In this document: positions 17,159 to 25,839 of the stretch, one piece after another
How the letters are laid out: every line of letters starts with the position of its first letter
How positions within the stretch are numbered: position 1 is the stretch's first letter
Assembly (NCBI RefSeq): GCF_019091135.1
Contig: NZ_JAGXJW010000006.1
Location: 1-64,000 of the forward strand
DNA from: Cohnella sp. GbtcB17
GTDB taxonomy: Bacteria > Bacillota > Bacilli > Paenibacillales > Paenibacillaceae
DNA length: 64,000 nucleotides
Reading direction: 5' to 3'
The notes under the pieces: model-generated
Told to the model about the DNA's origin: nothing
The model's database searches: none
What the model saw: the letters and a program-made list of their open reading frames with translations, nothing else
Translations under genes and position numbers: made by a program

Positions 17159-18283
17159 ATGAACAAATCTTACGAAACGCTATTCGCATCCTTCCGTTTC
17201 CCTTCGGGCGTAACCGTCGACAATCGAGTGACGATGGCGCCGATGACCCTTATGGCATCCGCCGTTAACGGAGAAGTGACGGACGACGAACTGGCATATT
17301 ACGAGCGCCGTTCCCGCGGAATCGGCACGCTGTTCACCTCCAGCGCGCTCGTGTCGCAATCCGGCAAGCTAGGGGAAAACCTATTCGCTATCGACAACGA
17401 CGACTTGCTGCCGGGATTGACGAAATTGGCGTCCGTCATCCGGAAAAATGGAACCAAGGCGTTCATTCAACTTTTTCATGGTGGCCGGTTGAGCAATCCT
17501 GCCTTGCTCCCGGGCGGTCAAGCGCTTGGCGCCAGCGCAGTCGCGGCAGAGCGCGAGGGGGCGGCCGTACCCAAGGCCATGACGGAGGCGGAAATCGAAT
17601 CTGTCATCGATGATTTCGCCCAGGCCGCCCGCAGAGCGATTGAAGCGGGCTTTGACGGGGTCGAGATTCATGGCGCCAACGGCTTTTTGCTTCAGCAATT
17701 TTTCTCGCCGCATTCCAACCGCAGGGAAGACAAGTGGGGCGGTACGTTGGAGAAGCGCATGAACTTCCCGCTCGAAGTGATTAGACGGGTGAAGGATACG
17801 GTTGTTAAGCACGCTTCATCGCCGTTCGCCGTCGGATATCGCTTGTCTCCCGAAGAGAATGAGAACCCGGGAATTACGATGGCCGATACGCTTCAATTTG
17901 TGGATGTGCTGGCGGAACAAGGCTTGGATTTTATACATGTATCCGTGGATCGCTTCTGGGCCGGTCCGAGGAGAGAGGAGAACAACGCGAAGTCGAGGGT
18001 CGTCATGATCCAGGAACGAGTGGGAGCGCGCGTGCCCGTTATCGGCGTCGGCGGCTTATGGACGCCGGAAGATGTCGTTCAAGCGCTCGGAACCGGCATT
18101 CCGTTAGTGGGGCTCGGCCATGCCATGCTGCTGAATCCGGATTGGATCGAAAAGGTTCGGTCCGGTCGCGAAGCGGATATCACGACGCTGCTCTCGCGCT
18201 CCTCGCAAAAGGAGCTGCAGATTCCGGATAAGATGTGGGGGATGATCACCAACGTCCCGGGGTGGTTTAACGTCGTGGATTAA
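17159..18283 (+). CDS. Old Yellow Enzyme-type NADH:flavin oxidoreductase
   Basis: A 374-residue FMN-dependent ene-reductase. It has the barrel start FPSGVTVDNRVTMAPMTLMAS, the FIQLFHGGR strand, the substrate-binding HGAN pair, and SPHSNRREDKWGG. The C-terminal phosphate-binding part includes VIGVGG and GLGHAMLLNPDW. ATG at 17159 has AAAAGGAG seven bases upstream; longer readings pass through the operators. It reduces activated alkenes such as quinones, enals or nitro compounds. Control by the adjacent TetR protein is supported by three matching operators. Confidence 0.9.
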   Translation: MNKSYETLFASFRFPSGVTVDNRVTMAPMTLMASAVNGEVTDDELAYYERRSRGIGTLFTSSALVSQSGKLGENLFAIDNDDLLPGLTKLASVIRKNGTKAFIQLFHGGRLSNPALLPGGQALGASAVAAEREGAAVPKAMTEAEIESVIDDFAQAARRAIEAGFDGVEIHGANGFLLQQFFSPHSNRREDKWGGTLEKRMNFPLEVIRRVKDTVVKHASSPFAVGYRLSPEENENPGITMADTLQFVDVLAEQGLDFIHVSVDRFWAGPRREENNAKSRVVMIQERVGARVPVIGVGGLWTPEDVVQALGTGIPLVGLGHAMLLNPDWIEKVRSGREADITTLLSRSSQKELQIPDKMWGMITNVPGWFNVVD

Positions 18284-18306
18284 CGACATCTTACGGACGG
18301 GGAATT

Positions 18307-18435
18307 TCATTTTCTGGGCCAGCCGGCATAGCGCGCCTGGAGGTTAGTGGAGGTGCCCGCGCCGTACACCAGCATCCCGAGGAGCAGTAGCGGCAGACTG
18401 TCCCTGATCGCCGCGGAGACGACGCCAAGCGCGCG
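18307..18435 (-). pseudogene. Remnant of an MFS transporter paralogue
   Basis: On the minus strand this reads VVSAAIRDSLPLLLLGMLVY, GAGTSTNLQARYAG, then stops. The intact MFS gene at 2670-3941 has VVAAAAWDSLPLLLLAMLVY and GAGTSTTLQARYAG at the same place. Sequence on either side is unrelated to the transporter, so about 40 codons survive from the middle of a roughly 420-codon gene. Together with the fragment at 16258 it brackets the tetR/oxidoreductase pair. Confidence 0.75.
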
Positions 18436-18470
18436 CCGATCGCGCCCGCCCACCGTCAATCGGCCTCGCT

Positions 18471-18606
18471 TACCGCGCAAAAGTGCACGATCGCCGTCCC
18501 CACCATTCCAACGCCTCGTCTACCGCGCAAAAGTGCACGATTTACTCCCGAAACACACCAGTTCTCTTCTGGAAAGCGAATCTACCGCGCACTTTTGCAC
18601 GGTAGA
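18471..18606. repeat. Three-copy palindromic repeat array, period about 50 bp
   Basis: Copies begin at 18471, 18521 and 18583. The first two share TACCGCGCAAAAGTGCACGA exactly. The third reads TACCGCGCACTTTTGCACGG and is closed by TAGA, that is, the same palindrome with its loop inverted. Each copy can fold into a hairpin. The spacers between copies are unrelated. The third copy supplies the last codons and stop of the truncated gene that follows on the minus strand. Confidence 0.75.
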
Positions 18607-18962
18607 TCGCCTGAATTCGCCTTTTTGGCCATCGCCGTCAGGAAAGTTTCCCGATTTAATTCGTTGCAGTATTTCCTCCTCTCCATGTCCCTGACATGTG
18701 GACCGAATCCTTTGATCTCGATGACGAGTCTCACCGCCGGGTGGATCCAGACGAAGTCGCAGAAATACGACAGCCCGCGCCAATCCGTCACCTCATACTC
18801 AGGATGCAGCCCGTCGAAGCTGCCGCGAAGCTTCCACCATTCATTTTGACAAAACAGCCGCTCGGCCTCGCGGTGTCCGCGCTCCAGCCGTCCTCTGCGT
18901 TCACCGCTCCTCCGGGCCAAATGGGATTGGATAAATTCAGCATGCACCTGATCAAAGTTCAT
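18582..18962 (-). pseudogene. Truncated DUF559-like endonuclease-fold protein
   Basis: The start MNFDQVHAEFIQSHLARRSG is followed by ERRGRLERGH, a LHPEYEVTDWRG block and FVWIHPAVRLVIEIKGFGPH. These are features I associate with a common Paenibacillus protein with a restriction-endonuclease-like fold, the acidic residue and EIKG being the nuclease-type core. Relatives continue well past ELNRETFL. Here the frame runs instead into the palindromic repeat, which encodes the last nine residues and the stop. Roughly the last third is missing. ATG at 18962 has GAGGAAG directly upstream. It may still be made, but is unlikely to be active. Confidence 0.6.
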
Positions 18963-18978
18963 CTTCCTCGACCCCCTA

Positions 18979-19020
18979 AAAAATAAAAAACGCCCCGTCT
19001 GCATTCTCAAGGAATGCAGA
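18979..19020 (-). terminator. Rho-independent terminator of the lipoprotein gene
   Basis: TCTGCATTC and GAATGCAGA form a nine-base-pair stem with a five-base loop. On the minus strand it is followed by a T-rich run (complement of 18979-18990). It ends transcripts from the lipoprotein gene before the truncated DUF559-like gene. Confidence 0.8.
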
Positions 19021-19082
19021 GGGACGTGCTTCGTCTCGTAAGAAGAGTATACGTCAACCGGCAGATATCGTCCATACGCGAA

Positions 19083-19115
19083 CGTAAAGCGTGATCGTAA
19101 AGCGTGATCGTAAAG
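19083..19115. repeat. 13-bp tandem repeat, 2.5 copies
   Basis: CGTAAAGCGTGAT occurs exactly twice in a row, followed by CGTAAAG. It sits between the lipoprotein stop and its terminator. No function is evident; it looks like simple slippage. Confidence 0.7.
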
Positions 19116-19163
19116 CCCCAGTTATGTGAGGGCACCCCTGTCAGTGGTTCTGTCAGTGAATCG

Positions 19164-20021
19164 TCACTCGGCAGCAAAGGCAAAATTGCCGAGCTTGAAC
19201 TTGCCCGCATCATAGCTGACCGAAGCCGTAATATTACCGACATATTGAGGCTCCGCAAAGCCGTCGATCCTTAGCCCGACCGCTGCCTGAAAGGTCAGCC
19301 CCTCATCCTCTGTCCGGAAATACACGATAGCGCCGTACCCCAACTCTTCCCCGATTGCATCGGCGCCGTGTTCGCGAACGAAAGCTTCCAGATCGACTTC
19401 GTACGTCCGGTCCCCGATCGCGATCTCGCCGAACCATTTCCCGTCCTTGTCGACCTTCTCGAACGAGAACGCGTCCCCGAGCTGCGCCAAGTAGTCTTCC
19501 TCCTGAAACACATGGTCGGCAAAAGGCCGCTCGCCCGATGCGCCCGTCGCTGTTCCCATCAGCTCTACGACATGCAGCTCGTCTATCAACAGTCCCGTCC
19601 CTGAGCCAAGCTCAAGCACGACCGCCAGCTCGTCGTCGCCGTCATGATCGTAGTCGCCAAGGCTAAGCGCCGGCATAACGCCCCGGACCGTCGAGTACGT
19701 CCAATTCATCGTCTGCCGCGCCTCTCCGACGGCGAGAACCGCGGTCTTTTCCGTCTCGGCATAAAGGTAAACGTCTTTTTCCGGTATGGAGGCGACTGGC
19801 TGCTCTCCCTCGCTTTTGCCTTTCGGCGAAGCGGAGACTTCCGGCGCGTTGCTCGCGTCCATGCCGCCGTTTGCCGAGGCGGAGGGTGAGGCTGCGCTAT
19901 GCCGATCGTCCGTCGTTTCTCGCCCTGGCGCCTCCGCCGTCGAGCATGCGGCCAGTAGCATTAAGATCGCAACCGCACTGCCTAACCCTTTCCAACCCGC
20001 TTTGTAATCGAATCCAACCAT
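19164..20021 (-). CDS. Lipoprotein of unknown function
   Basis: A 285-residue secreted lipoprotein. The signal peptide ends in LLAAC near residue 26, then a low-complexity Ser/Ala/Glu linker. The mature domain includes SLGDYDHDGDDELAVVLELG, an Asp-rich loop of the EF-hand or FG-GAP-like kind that often binds calcium. ATG at 20021 follows GGAGGGAAAAAG. I do not recognise the family further. A short remnant of a paralogue lies at 16258-16380. Its own terminator follows, so it is probably a single-gene unit. Confidence 0.7.
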   Translation of the reverse strand: MVGFDYKAGWKGLGSAVAILMLLAACSTAEAPGRETTDDRHSAASPSASANGGMDASNAPEVSASPKGKSEGEQPVASIPEKDVYLYAETEKTAVLAVGEARQTMNWTYSTVRGVMPALSLGDYDHDGDDELAVVLELGSGTGLLIDELHVVELMGTATGASGERPFADHVFQEEDYLAQLGDAFSFEKVDKDGKWFGEIAIGDRTYEVDLEAFVREHGADAIGEELGYGAIVYFRTEDEGLTFQAAVGLRIDGFAEPQYVGNITASVSYDAGKFKLGNFAFAAE

Positions 20022-20084
20022 CTTTTTCCCTCCTTGGTGCCTCACATATAGACGAACCGGAGCGGGGATGCGTTCAAACGCTTG

Positions 20085-20795
20085 CTATTCGCCGTCGATA
20101 ATATCGCGATACTGATTCAAGATTTTACTCCAATCCGGGCTATCGGTGTCATGCGCGTTACATAGCTGCTGAAGCTTATCGCTAATGCCCGGGTTCACTA
20201 CGTGATCGCGTTGTAAATGAATGTCCAAAGCAACCAGCAGGATTTTGGCCAGATCCAAGTCCCCCACCTGTTCCGAATCATAGTCCTCCGCAGGGAAGAA
20301 TTTTTCCAGCATATTAAACGACGAACGAATGTCCTCTTTTGAATAGGTTAAATCGTATAGCGTCTCGAATTTATCGGCATACGCCGCGTTCTCAAGAGTT
20401 CTATAGAAAGCGGGATCGGCGTGCGGCATTCCGATGTAAAACGTATTTCCGCCCAAATCCGTCATCGTAAATCTTCGGTCCTCCGCCAGATGCTTTATTT
20501 TCGATATTCGCGGGATGCCGGAACGAGGGACTTTTCCGGTGCATCGTTTTAAGCCGGCAGTGAATGCCTCATGCACCCCCTCCAGATCGTCAACCTCGAT
20601 ATAGCAGATCTGAGGGTTTTCGTGCGGGGTTATTCGTTTGGTTCCATAGAAGTGCAATTCGAGCGAATCGTAACGGACAACGGCATACGGATTTGGCCGC
20701 GTATAAATCCGTACGGTTGTAAAGCCCAGACTCTCATAAAAGGAAACCTGATCCTTTATGGACGGACACGGTAAAATGGGCCTGATTTTAAACAT
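20085..20795 (-). CDS. VOC (glyoxalase/bleomycin resistance) protein with C-terminal extension
   Basis: About 236 residues. The first 130 form a VOC module (MFKIRPILPCPSIKDQVSFY, LELHFYG, ICYIEVDDLE, FTMTDLGGNTFYIG). The remaining 105 residues are helical and acidic and have no fold I can name. VOC proteins bind metals and act as isomerases, dioxygenases or drug-binding proteins. ATG at 20795 is chosen over an in-frame GTG three codons upstream. It is divergent from the twin-MerR gene and may be its target. Confidence 0.75.
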   Translation of the reverse strand: MFKIRPILPCPSIKDQVSFYESLGFTTVRIYTRPNPYAVVRYDSLELHFYGTKRITPHENPQICYIEVDDLEGVHEAFTAGLKRCTGKVPRSGIPRISKIKHLAEDRRFTMTDLGGNTFYIGMPHADPAFYRTLENAAYADKFETLYDLTYSKEDIRSSFNMLEKFFPAEDYDSEQVGDLDLAKILLVALDIHLQRDHVVNPGISDKLQQLCNAHDTDSPDWSKILNQYRDIIDGE

Positions 20796-20950
20796 GCTGG
20801 ACACCTCTCTCTCAAAAATGAACCTTGCACATCCAGCGTATCAAATTCGTGCAAATGATAAGGTTTTCCGGAACTTATGGCGTGTTAAAATGACTGAAGC
20901 GCCTAAAGCCGTCATGTGCTTTAATTTGTAGGTTTAAACGAGGGGTTGTA

Positions 20951-21658
20951 ATGAAAGGAAACGAGATCGCCAAAAAATTAAATATAAGTACGAGCTTATT
21001 GAGACATTACGAAGCTTGGGGACTCGTTCCCGATGTCGGGAGAGCGGCCAACGGCTATCGCATATATACAAAGGAGCATGAAGCGTATTTCCGATGTATC
21101 CGCGCGATGAATGCCGGTTTTGGAATGGGGTTGATTCGGGAAGTGATGCCGCGCATCATTCGCGGAGAGATACTGGATGCCTTATGGCTCATCAACAAGG
21201 CTCAGGTCCGTCTGCATAGCGAAAAAGAAACCGTGCAACGAACGGTCGATATGCTCGATTTGAAAGAGCTGAACGATCTGCCAAAGTACCGCAATATAAA
21301 GGCATTTACGATCGGCGAGGTCGCCGAAGAAGCGAACGTATCGACTTCCGCGATCCGGCATTGGGAGAAAGAGGGGCTGCTCGCGCCCGAGCGTCAACAA
21401 GAGAGCGGGTTCCGAATCTATAGCGCTTCGGATATTCGTAAAGTGCTGATCATCCGCACTGTTCAAAGAGTGGCGTATTCCTTGGATACCGTTCGCGAAG
21501 TGTTGTCGGAGCTGGATAAGCATAATGTGGCCCAGGCCAAGGAAATTGCGCTTAAGGCTCTTCAATATATCGACCGTGCGCTGGTAGAGCAAGTGAGAGG
21601 CGTCGCCAGTGTGCAGAATCTGCTGGACGTTGTTTCCTCATCATCCTATTCCAAATAG
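20951..21658 (+). CDS. MerR-family regulator with two HTH domains
   Basis: A 235-residue protein with two complete MerR-type winged-helix motifs. The first is at residues 1-70 (AKKLNISTSLLRHYEAWGLVP, GYRIYTKEH). The second is at about 118-190 (IGEVAEEANVSTSAIRHWEKEG, GFRIYSASDIRKV). A helical linker separates them and a short C-terminal tail follows, with no obvious effector domain. Ordinary MerR proteins have one HTH and dimerise. Here a single chain may mimic a dimer or join two sites. It is divergent from the VOC gene across a 155-base gap. Confidence 0.8.
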   Translation: MKGNEIAKKLNISTSLLRHYEAWGLVPDVGRAANGYRIYTKEHEAYFRCIRAMNAGFGMGLIREVMPRIIRGEILDALWLINKAQVRLHSEKETVQRTVDMLDLKELNDLPKYRNIKAFTIGEVAEEANVSTSAIRHWEKEGLLAPERQQESGFRIYSASDIRKVLIIRTVQRVAYSLDTVREVLSELDKHNVAQAKEIALKALQYIDRALVEQVRGVASVQNLLDVVSSSSYSK

Positions 21659-21696
21659 AATAGATAAGAGACGAGCTCGCTACAGGAGGGGATGCA

Positions 21697-22653
21697 GTGA
21701 AGCTGGAAAGACTTTTGTCCATCATCATCCTGCTGATGAATCGCCGGATGGTGCAAGCCAAGGAGCTCGCGGAGCGGTTCGAGGTGTCTATTCGGACGAT
21801 ATACCGGGATGTTGAAGCGATCCATGCGGCCGGCATCCCCGTCGTCACCTACCAGGGGACGAACGGCGGCATCGGGTTGACGGAAGGCTATCGTCTGGAT
21901 CGCAACGTAATGACCAATGACGAGCTTGCCGCCATCGTCACCGCGCTTAGAAGCATCTCGACCTCGTACGGCAGCGAGCGGCATCTCAGGCTCATGGAGA
22001 AGATCAACAGCGTTGTTTCGCCCGACTACGCCGAGCAATTCAACCATAAAACAAGCAGCGTCCGGATCGATTACGCGCCTTGGGACGGCAACGAGCGGCT
22101 GCAGCCCAAATTGCAGCTGGTAAAGGAAGCGATAGATGACAGCCTAGTCTTGGGGCTGACCTATTCCAACGCAGAAGGCGAGCTGTCGCGCAGGCAGATC
22201 GAGCCGCATACGCTTATTCTCAAGGGAAGACATTGGTATGTTCAAGCCTACTGTCTCGAGAAGGAGCAGTTCAGGCTGTTCAAGTTGATGCGAATAAAGG
22301 ACCTTGAGATCGCTCCGGGGCGGACCTTCATCCGCCGGACGCTTCCGGCGCAACCGTCAGGCACAGCCGGAAGCTCTAGTAACGAGCTGCCTCAAGTGCA
22401 GGAGATTGTCCTGTGCTTCGACGACGATGCCCGTCATCTGGCGGAGGAGTGGTTCGGCATCGAGGAACTCTCGCGGGCGGCGGACGGCAGATGGCAGGTG
22501 AAGAAGGCATACCCGGAAGACGAATGGCTGTACCGGTTCATTCTCGGCTTGGGTCATCGCGTAGAGGTGATGGCGCCTGCCCATCTGCGCGAGATCATCG
22601 CCGGCCGCGCAGCGCATATTGCACAAAAATATAAAAGCCGCACGCCAACCTGA
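21697..22653 (+). CDS. YafY-type WYL-domain regulator
   Basis: A 318-residue protein. The N-terminal HTH is MVQAKELAERFEVSIRTIYRDVEAI. A WYL domain follows at about 140-240 (RRQIEPHTLILKGRHWYVQAYC) and then a WCX-like C-terminal part. GTG at 21697 is preceded by AGGAGGGG. Such regulators bind a small ligand or nucleic acid through WYL. In this family the gene is often followed by a GyrI-like ligand-binding protein, as here. The stop codon lies inside the stem of the following terminator. Confidence 0.85.
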   Translation: MKLERLLSIIILLMNRRMVQAKELAERFEVSIRTIYRDVEAIHAAGIPVVTYQGTNGGIGLTEGYRLDRNVMTNDELAAIVTALRSISTSYGSERHLRLMEKINSVVSPDYAEQFNHKTSSVRIDYAPWDGNERLQPKLQLVKEAIDDSLVLGLTYSNAEGELSRRQIEPHTLILKGRHWYVQAYCLEKEQFRLFKLMRIKDLEIAPGRTFIRRTLPAQPSGTAGSSSNELPQVQEIVLCFDDDARHLAEEWFGIEELSRAADGRWQVKKAYPEDEWLYRFILGLGHRVEVMAPAHLREIIAGRAAHIAQKYKSRTPT

Positions 22654-22680
22654 CAGAAAGCTGTCAGGTTGGTTTCTTTA
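22645..22680 (+). terminator. Strong terminator overlapping the WYL-regulator stop
   Basis: CCAACCTGACAG, loop AAAG, CTGTCAGGTTGG is a perfect twelve-base-pair stem followed by TTTCTTTA. The TGA stop of the upstream gene is within the left arm. A TATAAT at 22679 directly after the T tract could be the -10 of the next gene, but no matching -35 is clear. Confidence 0.85.
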
Positions 22681-22716
22681 TAATGGGCGCATGCACATAA
22701 AGGAGAGTGATTGACG

Positions 22717-23211
22717 ATGAATCAACAACCTGTTCGGATCGAAGAACGACCATCCTTCCTCTTGGCCGGGATCAGCACCGTCACGACAAACGAGGCGGAA
22801 CTAAGCGGTGCAGGCAAAATAGGGAAGCTGTATGAACGGTTTTACGCGAATCGGATCGAAGCGCAACTGGGCGGGCATATTTTATCTCCGGGCCTCTACG
22901 GTTGCTACTTCAATTATGAGCAGGGCCACCTCGGAACGTATGAAGTCATGGTCGGCGTGCACGTGGGGGAGTCAATGCCTATTATACATATGGAGTCGGT
23001 TAAAACCTTTGTCGTACCTGCTGCCAAATACGCCGTGTTCGTCACGGAAAGAGGGACGGTCATCGAGGCGGTGCAGCGGACATGGGGAGAGATCTGGCAA
23101 TGGTCGCAGCAGGCAGGCAACGAGCGGACATTTACGGGCGATTTTGAGTATTATGACCCTCAGGTCGATCCGAACGACGGACAGGCGGAGATTTATATCG
23201 CGATACGTTAA
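22717..23211 (+). CDS. GyrI-like/effector-binding domain protein
   Basis: A 164-residue cytoplasmic protein of the GyrI-like small-molecule-binding superfamily. It has RIEERPSFLLAGIS at the start, YEVMVGVHV in the middle, a WGEIWQWSQQ helix and a C-terminal FEYYDP...AEIYIAIR strand. AAAGGAG lies nine bases before ATG 22717. These proteins bind hydrophobic or cationic compounds, alone or with a regulator. The upstream WYL regulator is the likely partner even though a terminator separates them. Confidence 0.8.
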   Translation: MNQQPVRIEERPSFLLAGISTVTTNEAELSGAGKIGKLYERFYANRIEAQLGGHILSPGLYGCYFNYEQGHLGTYEVMVGVHVGESMPIIHMESVKTFVVPAAKYAVFVTERGTVIEAVQRTWGEIWQWSQQAGNERTFTGDFEYYDPQVDPNDGQAEIYIAIR

Positions 23212-23262
23212 ACGGCCGAAGCCAAAGGGAATGGCAAATCACTTTCGGCAGATCGCCCGTCG

Positions 23263-23305
23263 GGCAGAGCACGGCGCATCTAGCGTCGGCGCTCTGCCTC
23301 TTTAT
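23263..23305 (+). terminator. Terminator after the GyrI-like gene
   Basis: GGCAGAGC and GCTCTGCC pair, with inner GC-rich pairing, followed by TCTTTAT. It separates the regulator pair from the importer B genes. Confidence 0.65.
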
Positions 23306-23406
23306 ATGCCCGATAACCTATCCACGCCCGGTATCCTATGTTACACTTTTTCCCATCGTATACTTTCCGGTGGCTGTGCCATTCCGTATCCGAGGGAGGA
23401 GTCGCG

Positions 23407-25695
23407 GTGCTGCGCAATCGCAAAAGTGTTTTTTTGACGCTATGGCTCTCGTACATCGTCATTTTGATCATTCCGGTCTCTTTCTCCGCCGTCTTGTACA
23501 CGCGGATGGAGACCCGGATGATCGAGAATGCGAGCCGTTCGAATCTGGCGATGCTGGAGCAGGTCCGGCAGGTGGCCGACAATCGGCTGATGGATATCGA
23601 TCAGTTGATCGTGCAGGTCGCGACGCATCCCAAACTGCAGACGATGTGGACGATCGAAGAGAGCGGCAAGTATGTTCAGTACCAAGAGGCGGTGCAGGCG
23701 CTCAAAAACATTCGCAGCGGCACCGGCATCGTCGACGATTTCTTCATCCATTTGCGCGAGCAGGACGTCATTTTAACGCCATCTATGAAAACGGATACAA
23801 ACCTGTACTTCAACAATCTGTACGCGTTCCCCGGGATGAGCATGAGCAGGATCCGTTCGGAGCTGCTGGGGGACTATCACTTCAAGACATTCTGGCCGGT
23901 CCAGCAGCTGAAGGTGGATGCGTCGACGGAGAACGTCATTCTCTGTGCGGTATCCCTGCCGCTGGGGGACGAGCAGCATATCTGGGGCACCTTGGTGATG
24001 ATGATCGAGGATCGGCAGTTCTTCGATCTGCTGAAGCAGATCGAATGGGCGAACAGCGGCTCCATGTTTATATTGGACGAGAACGACAGGGTCATTCTGT
24101 CTACGTCTGGCAGCGGGCAGCTGCCGGAAGGATTCAAGGACGAATGGCTCCGGGAGGGCAACGGTTATAAGAAGGACGACGCGGACCTGATCTCGTTTAC
24201 GACGGGAAAAAGCGGCTGGAAGTACATATCGATCGTGCCCGAAAAGGTCGTGCTGGCCCGGGTGAACGATATTAAAGTATGGGCCTTGGTGCTGCTGGGG
24301 CTTGCCGTAGGGGCGGGGACGTTGGCCGCTTATTGGATGGCGTATCGGAGCTACAGCCCGATCAAGGATATGATGTACGCCCTGATGAAGGGGAAAAACG
24401 CGGAGCGGCCCGCTCAGTTGAACGAATATGAATTCATCAAGACGTCGATCGCCCAGACGTTGGCGGATAGCGAGGAAGCCAAGGAGCAGCTGAACGCGTA
24501 CATTCCCGTCGTACGCGCCCACTTTCTCTCCCGGCTGCTGAAGGGGCAGGCGGAGGCGGCTGCTTTGACGAAGGAGTCGCTGGCCTTTATGGGCATCCGT
24601 TTTCCTCATGAGGAGGTAAGGGTGATGCTCGTCGAACTGGACGAGAACGGCGAATTCACGCGCGAAGGCGGCGAATGGGACTGGGCGCTCGTGCGGTTTC
24701 TTTTTAACGTGAGCAGCGACTTTATCGGGGAGAGCGGCTACGCGGCCGAGATGGAGCTGAACCGGCTGGCGCTGCTGCTGAGCGTGCCGGAAAGCGGGGA
24801 GAACCTGGGCGAGCTGGTCGATAGTCTGAAAAGGGTCGTCGAAGAGCGATTCCATATGAACATCGCGATCGGGATCAGCTCGGTCCGTTCCGGCCTGCGG
24901 GAGGCGAGCCGTTGCTATACGGAAGCGGTAAACGCGCTGGACTACCGGATCATCCACGGGGCGGATTCGGTCATTTATTACGAGCAGATCGACAGGAGCG
25001 GACGGAGCTACTACGACTATCCGATGGAGATCGAATCCCAGCTCATCAACTATATGAAAAGCGGCGCCTGCGACGACGCCCTGCGGCTGCTCGACGAATT
25101 GTACGAGACGAACATGGGGAGCGGGGCGATCACGCCGGAGATGGGCAAGGCGCTCTTCTTCGATCTGCTCAGCACGATGCTGAAGGTCATTCACGCGCTG
25201 AAGCTCGGCGAAGAGCAGTTGCCGGCTGCCGTCAGCAATCCGGCCCGATTCGTCGCGGCAGGCAAATCCGCCGAGGATATGCTCAGCCGGCTCAAGTCGC
25301 TCTGCCGGGCCGTCTGCGACAGCGTGCTGGAGGCGAGGACGGATCAAAAGGACCGTCTCAATGAAAGCCTCAAGCAATACATCGTCGACAACAGCGGAAA
25401 CAACGGGCTCAGCCTGACCTCGATCGCCGATCACTTCGGCATGACGCCGCAGTATATCTCCGGTTTTTTCAAAAAGCAGAACGGCGTGAACTTGACCGAC
25501 TATATGACGGAGATCCGCATTCGGCAGGCGAAGCGTCTGCTCGCCGAGTCCGACCTGTCCGTCCTTCAGGTGGCCCGGCAAGTCGGGTACGCGACCGATA
25601 TCGGCTTCATCCGGGTATTCAAAAAGCTGGAAGGCATCACCCCCGGAAAGTACCGGGAAACCGCGCAGCGAGCGGATTTTCCGAAGAACGGTTAG
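23407..25695 (+). CDS. Membrane-anchored AraC-family sensor-regulator, importer B
   Basis: A 762-residue protein with the same build as the one at 9420: a membrane segment after the first 10 residues, an extracytoplasmic dCache-like region, a second membrane segment near residue 290, then a cytoplasmic part and a C-terminal AraC domain (LTSIADHFGMTPQYISGFFK, VARQVGYATDIGFIRVFKK). GTG at 23407 is preceded by GGGAGGAG five bases away, and the longer reading has no such site. It sits just upstream of a binding protein and two permeases and probably activates them when the sugar is outside. Confidence 0.85.
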   Translation: MLRNRKSVFLTLWLSYIVILIIPVSFSAVLYTRMETRMIENASRSNLAMLEQVRQVADNRLMDIDQLIVQVATHPKLQTMWTIEESGKYVQYQEAVQALKNIRSGTGIVDDFFIHLREQDVILTPSMKTDTNLYFNNLYAFPGMSMSRIRSELLGDYHFKTFWPVQQLKVDASTENVILCAVSLPLGDEQHIWGTLVMMIEDRQFFDLLKQIEWANSGSMFILDENDRVILSTSGSGQLPEGFKDEWLREGNGYKKDDADLISFTTGKSGWKYISIVPEKVVLARVNDIKVWALVLLGLAVGAGTLAAYWMAYRSYSPIKDMMYALMKGKNAERPAQLNEYEFIKTSIAQTLADSEEAKEQLNAYIPVVRAHFLSRLLKGQAEAAALTKESLAFMGIRFPHEEVRVMLVELDENGEFTREGGEWDWALVRFLFNVSSDFIGESGYAAEMELNRLALLLSVPESGENLGELVDSLKRVVEERFHMNIAIGISSVRSGLREASRCYTEAVNALDYRIIHGADSVIYYEQIDRSGRSYYDYPMEIESQLINYMKSGACDDALRLLDELYETNMGSGAITPEMGKALFFDLLSTMLKVIHALKLGEEQLPAAVSNPARFVAAGKSAEDMLSRLKSLCRAVCDSVLEARTDQKDRLNESLKQYIVDNSGNNGLSLTSIADHFGMTPQYISGFFKKQNGVNLTDYMTEIRIRQAKRLLAESDLSVLQVARQVGYATDIGFIRVFKKLEGITPGKYRETAQRADFPKNG

Positions 25696-25839
25696 TTCAC
25701 ATGAAGATCGGTTGGTCACCCATATGAAGAGCGGTTGGGACTTCAGTCAACGGACTGTAGGCAGACCGCTCTTGTTCTAATTAGAGTGAAATGGCGGGGC
25801 TCGCAAGCCGCAAACGAAACATACGGGAGGGTTCATGGA

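Noticed and set aside
16258..18606. Insertion sequence as cause of the gene fragments
   Set aside because: No transposase frame or terminal inverted repeats were found near either fragment.
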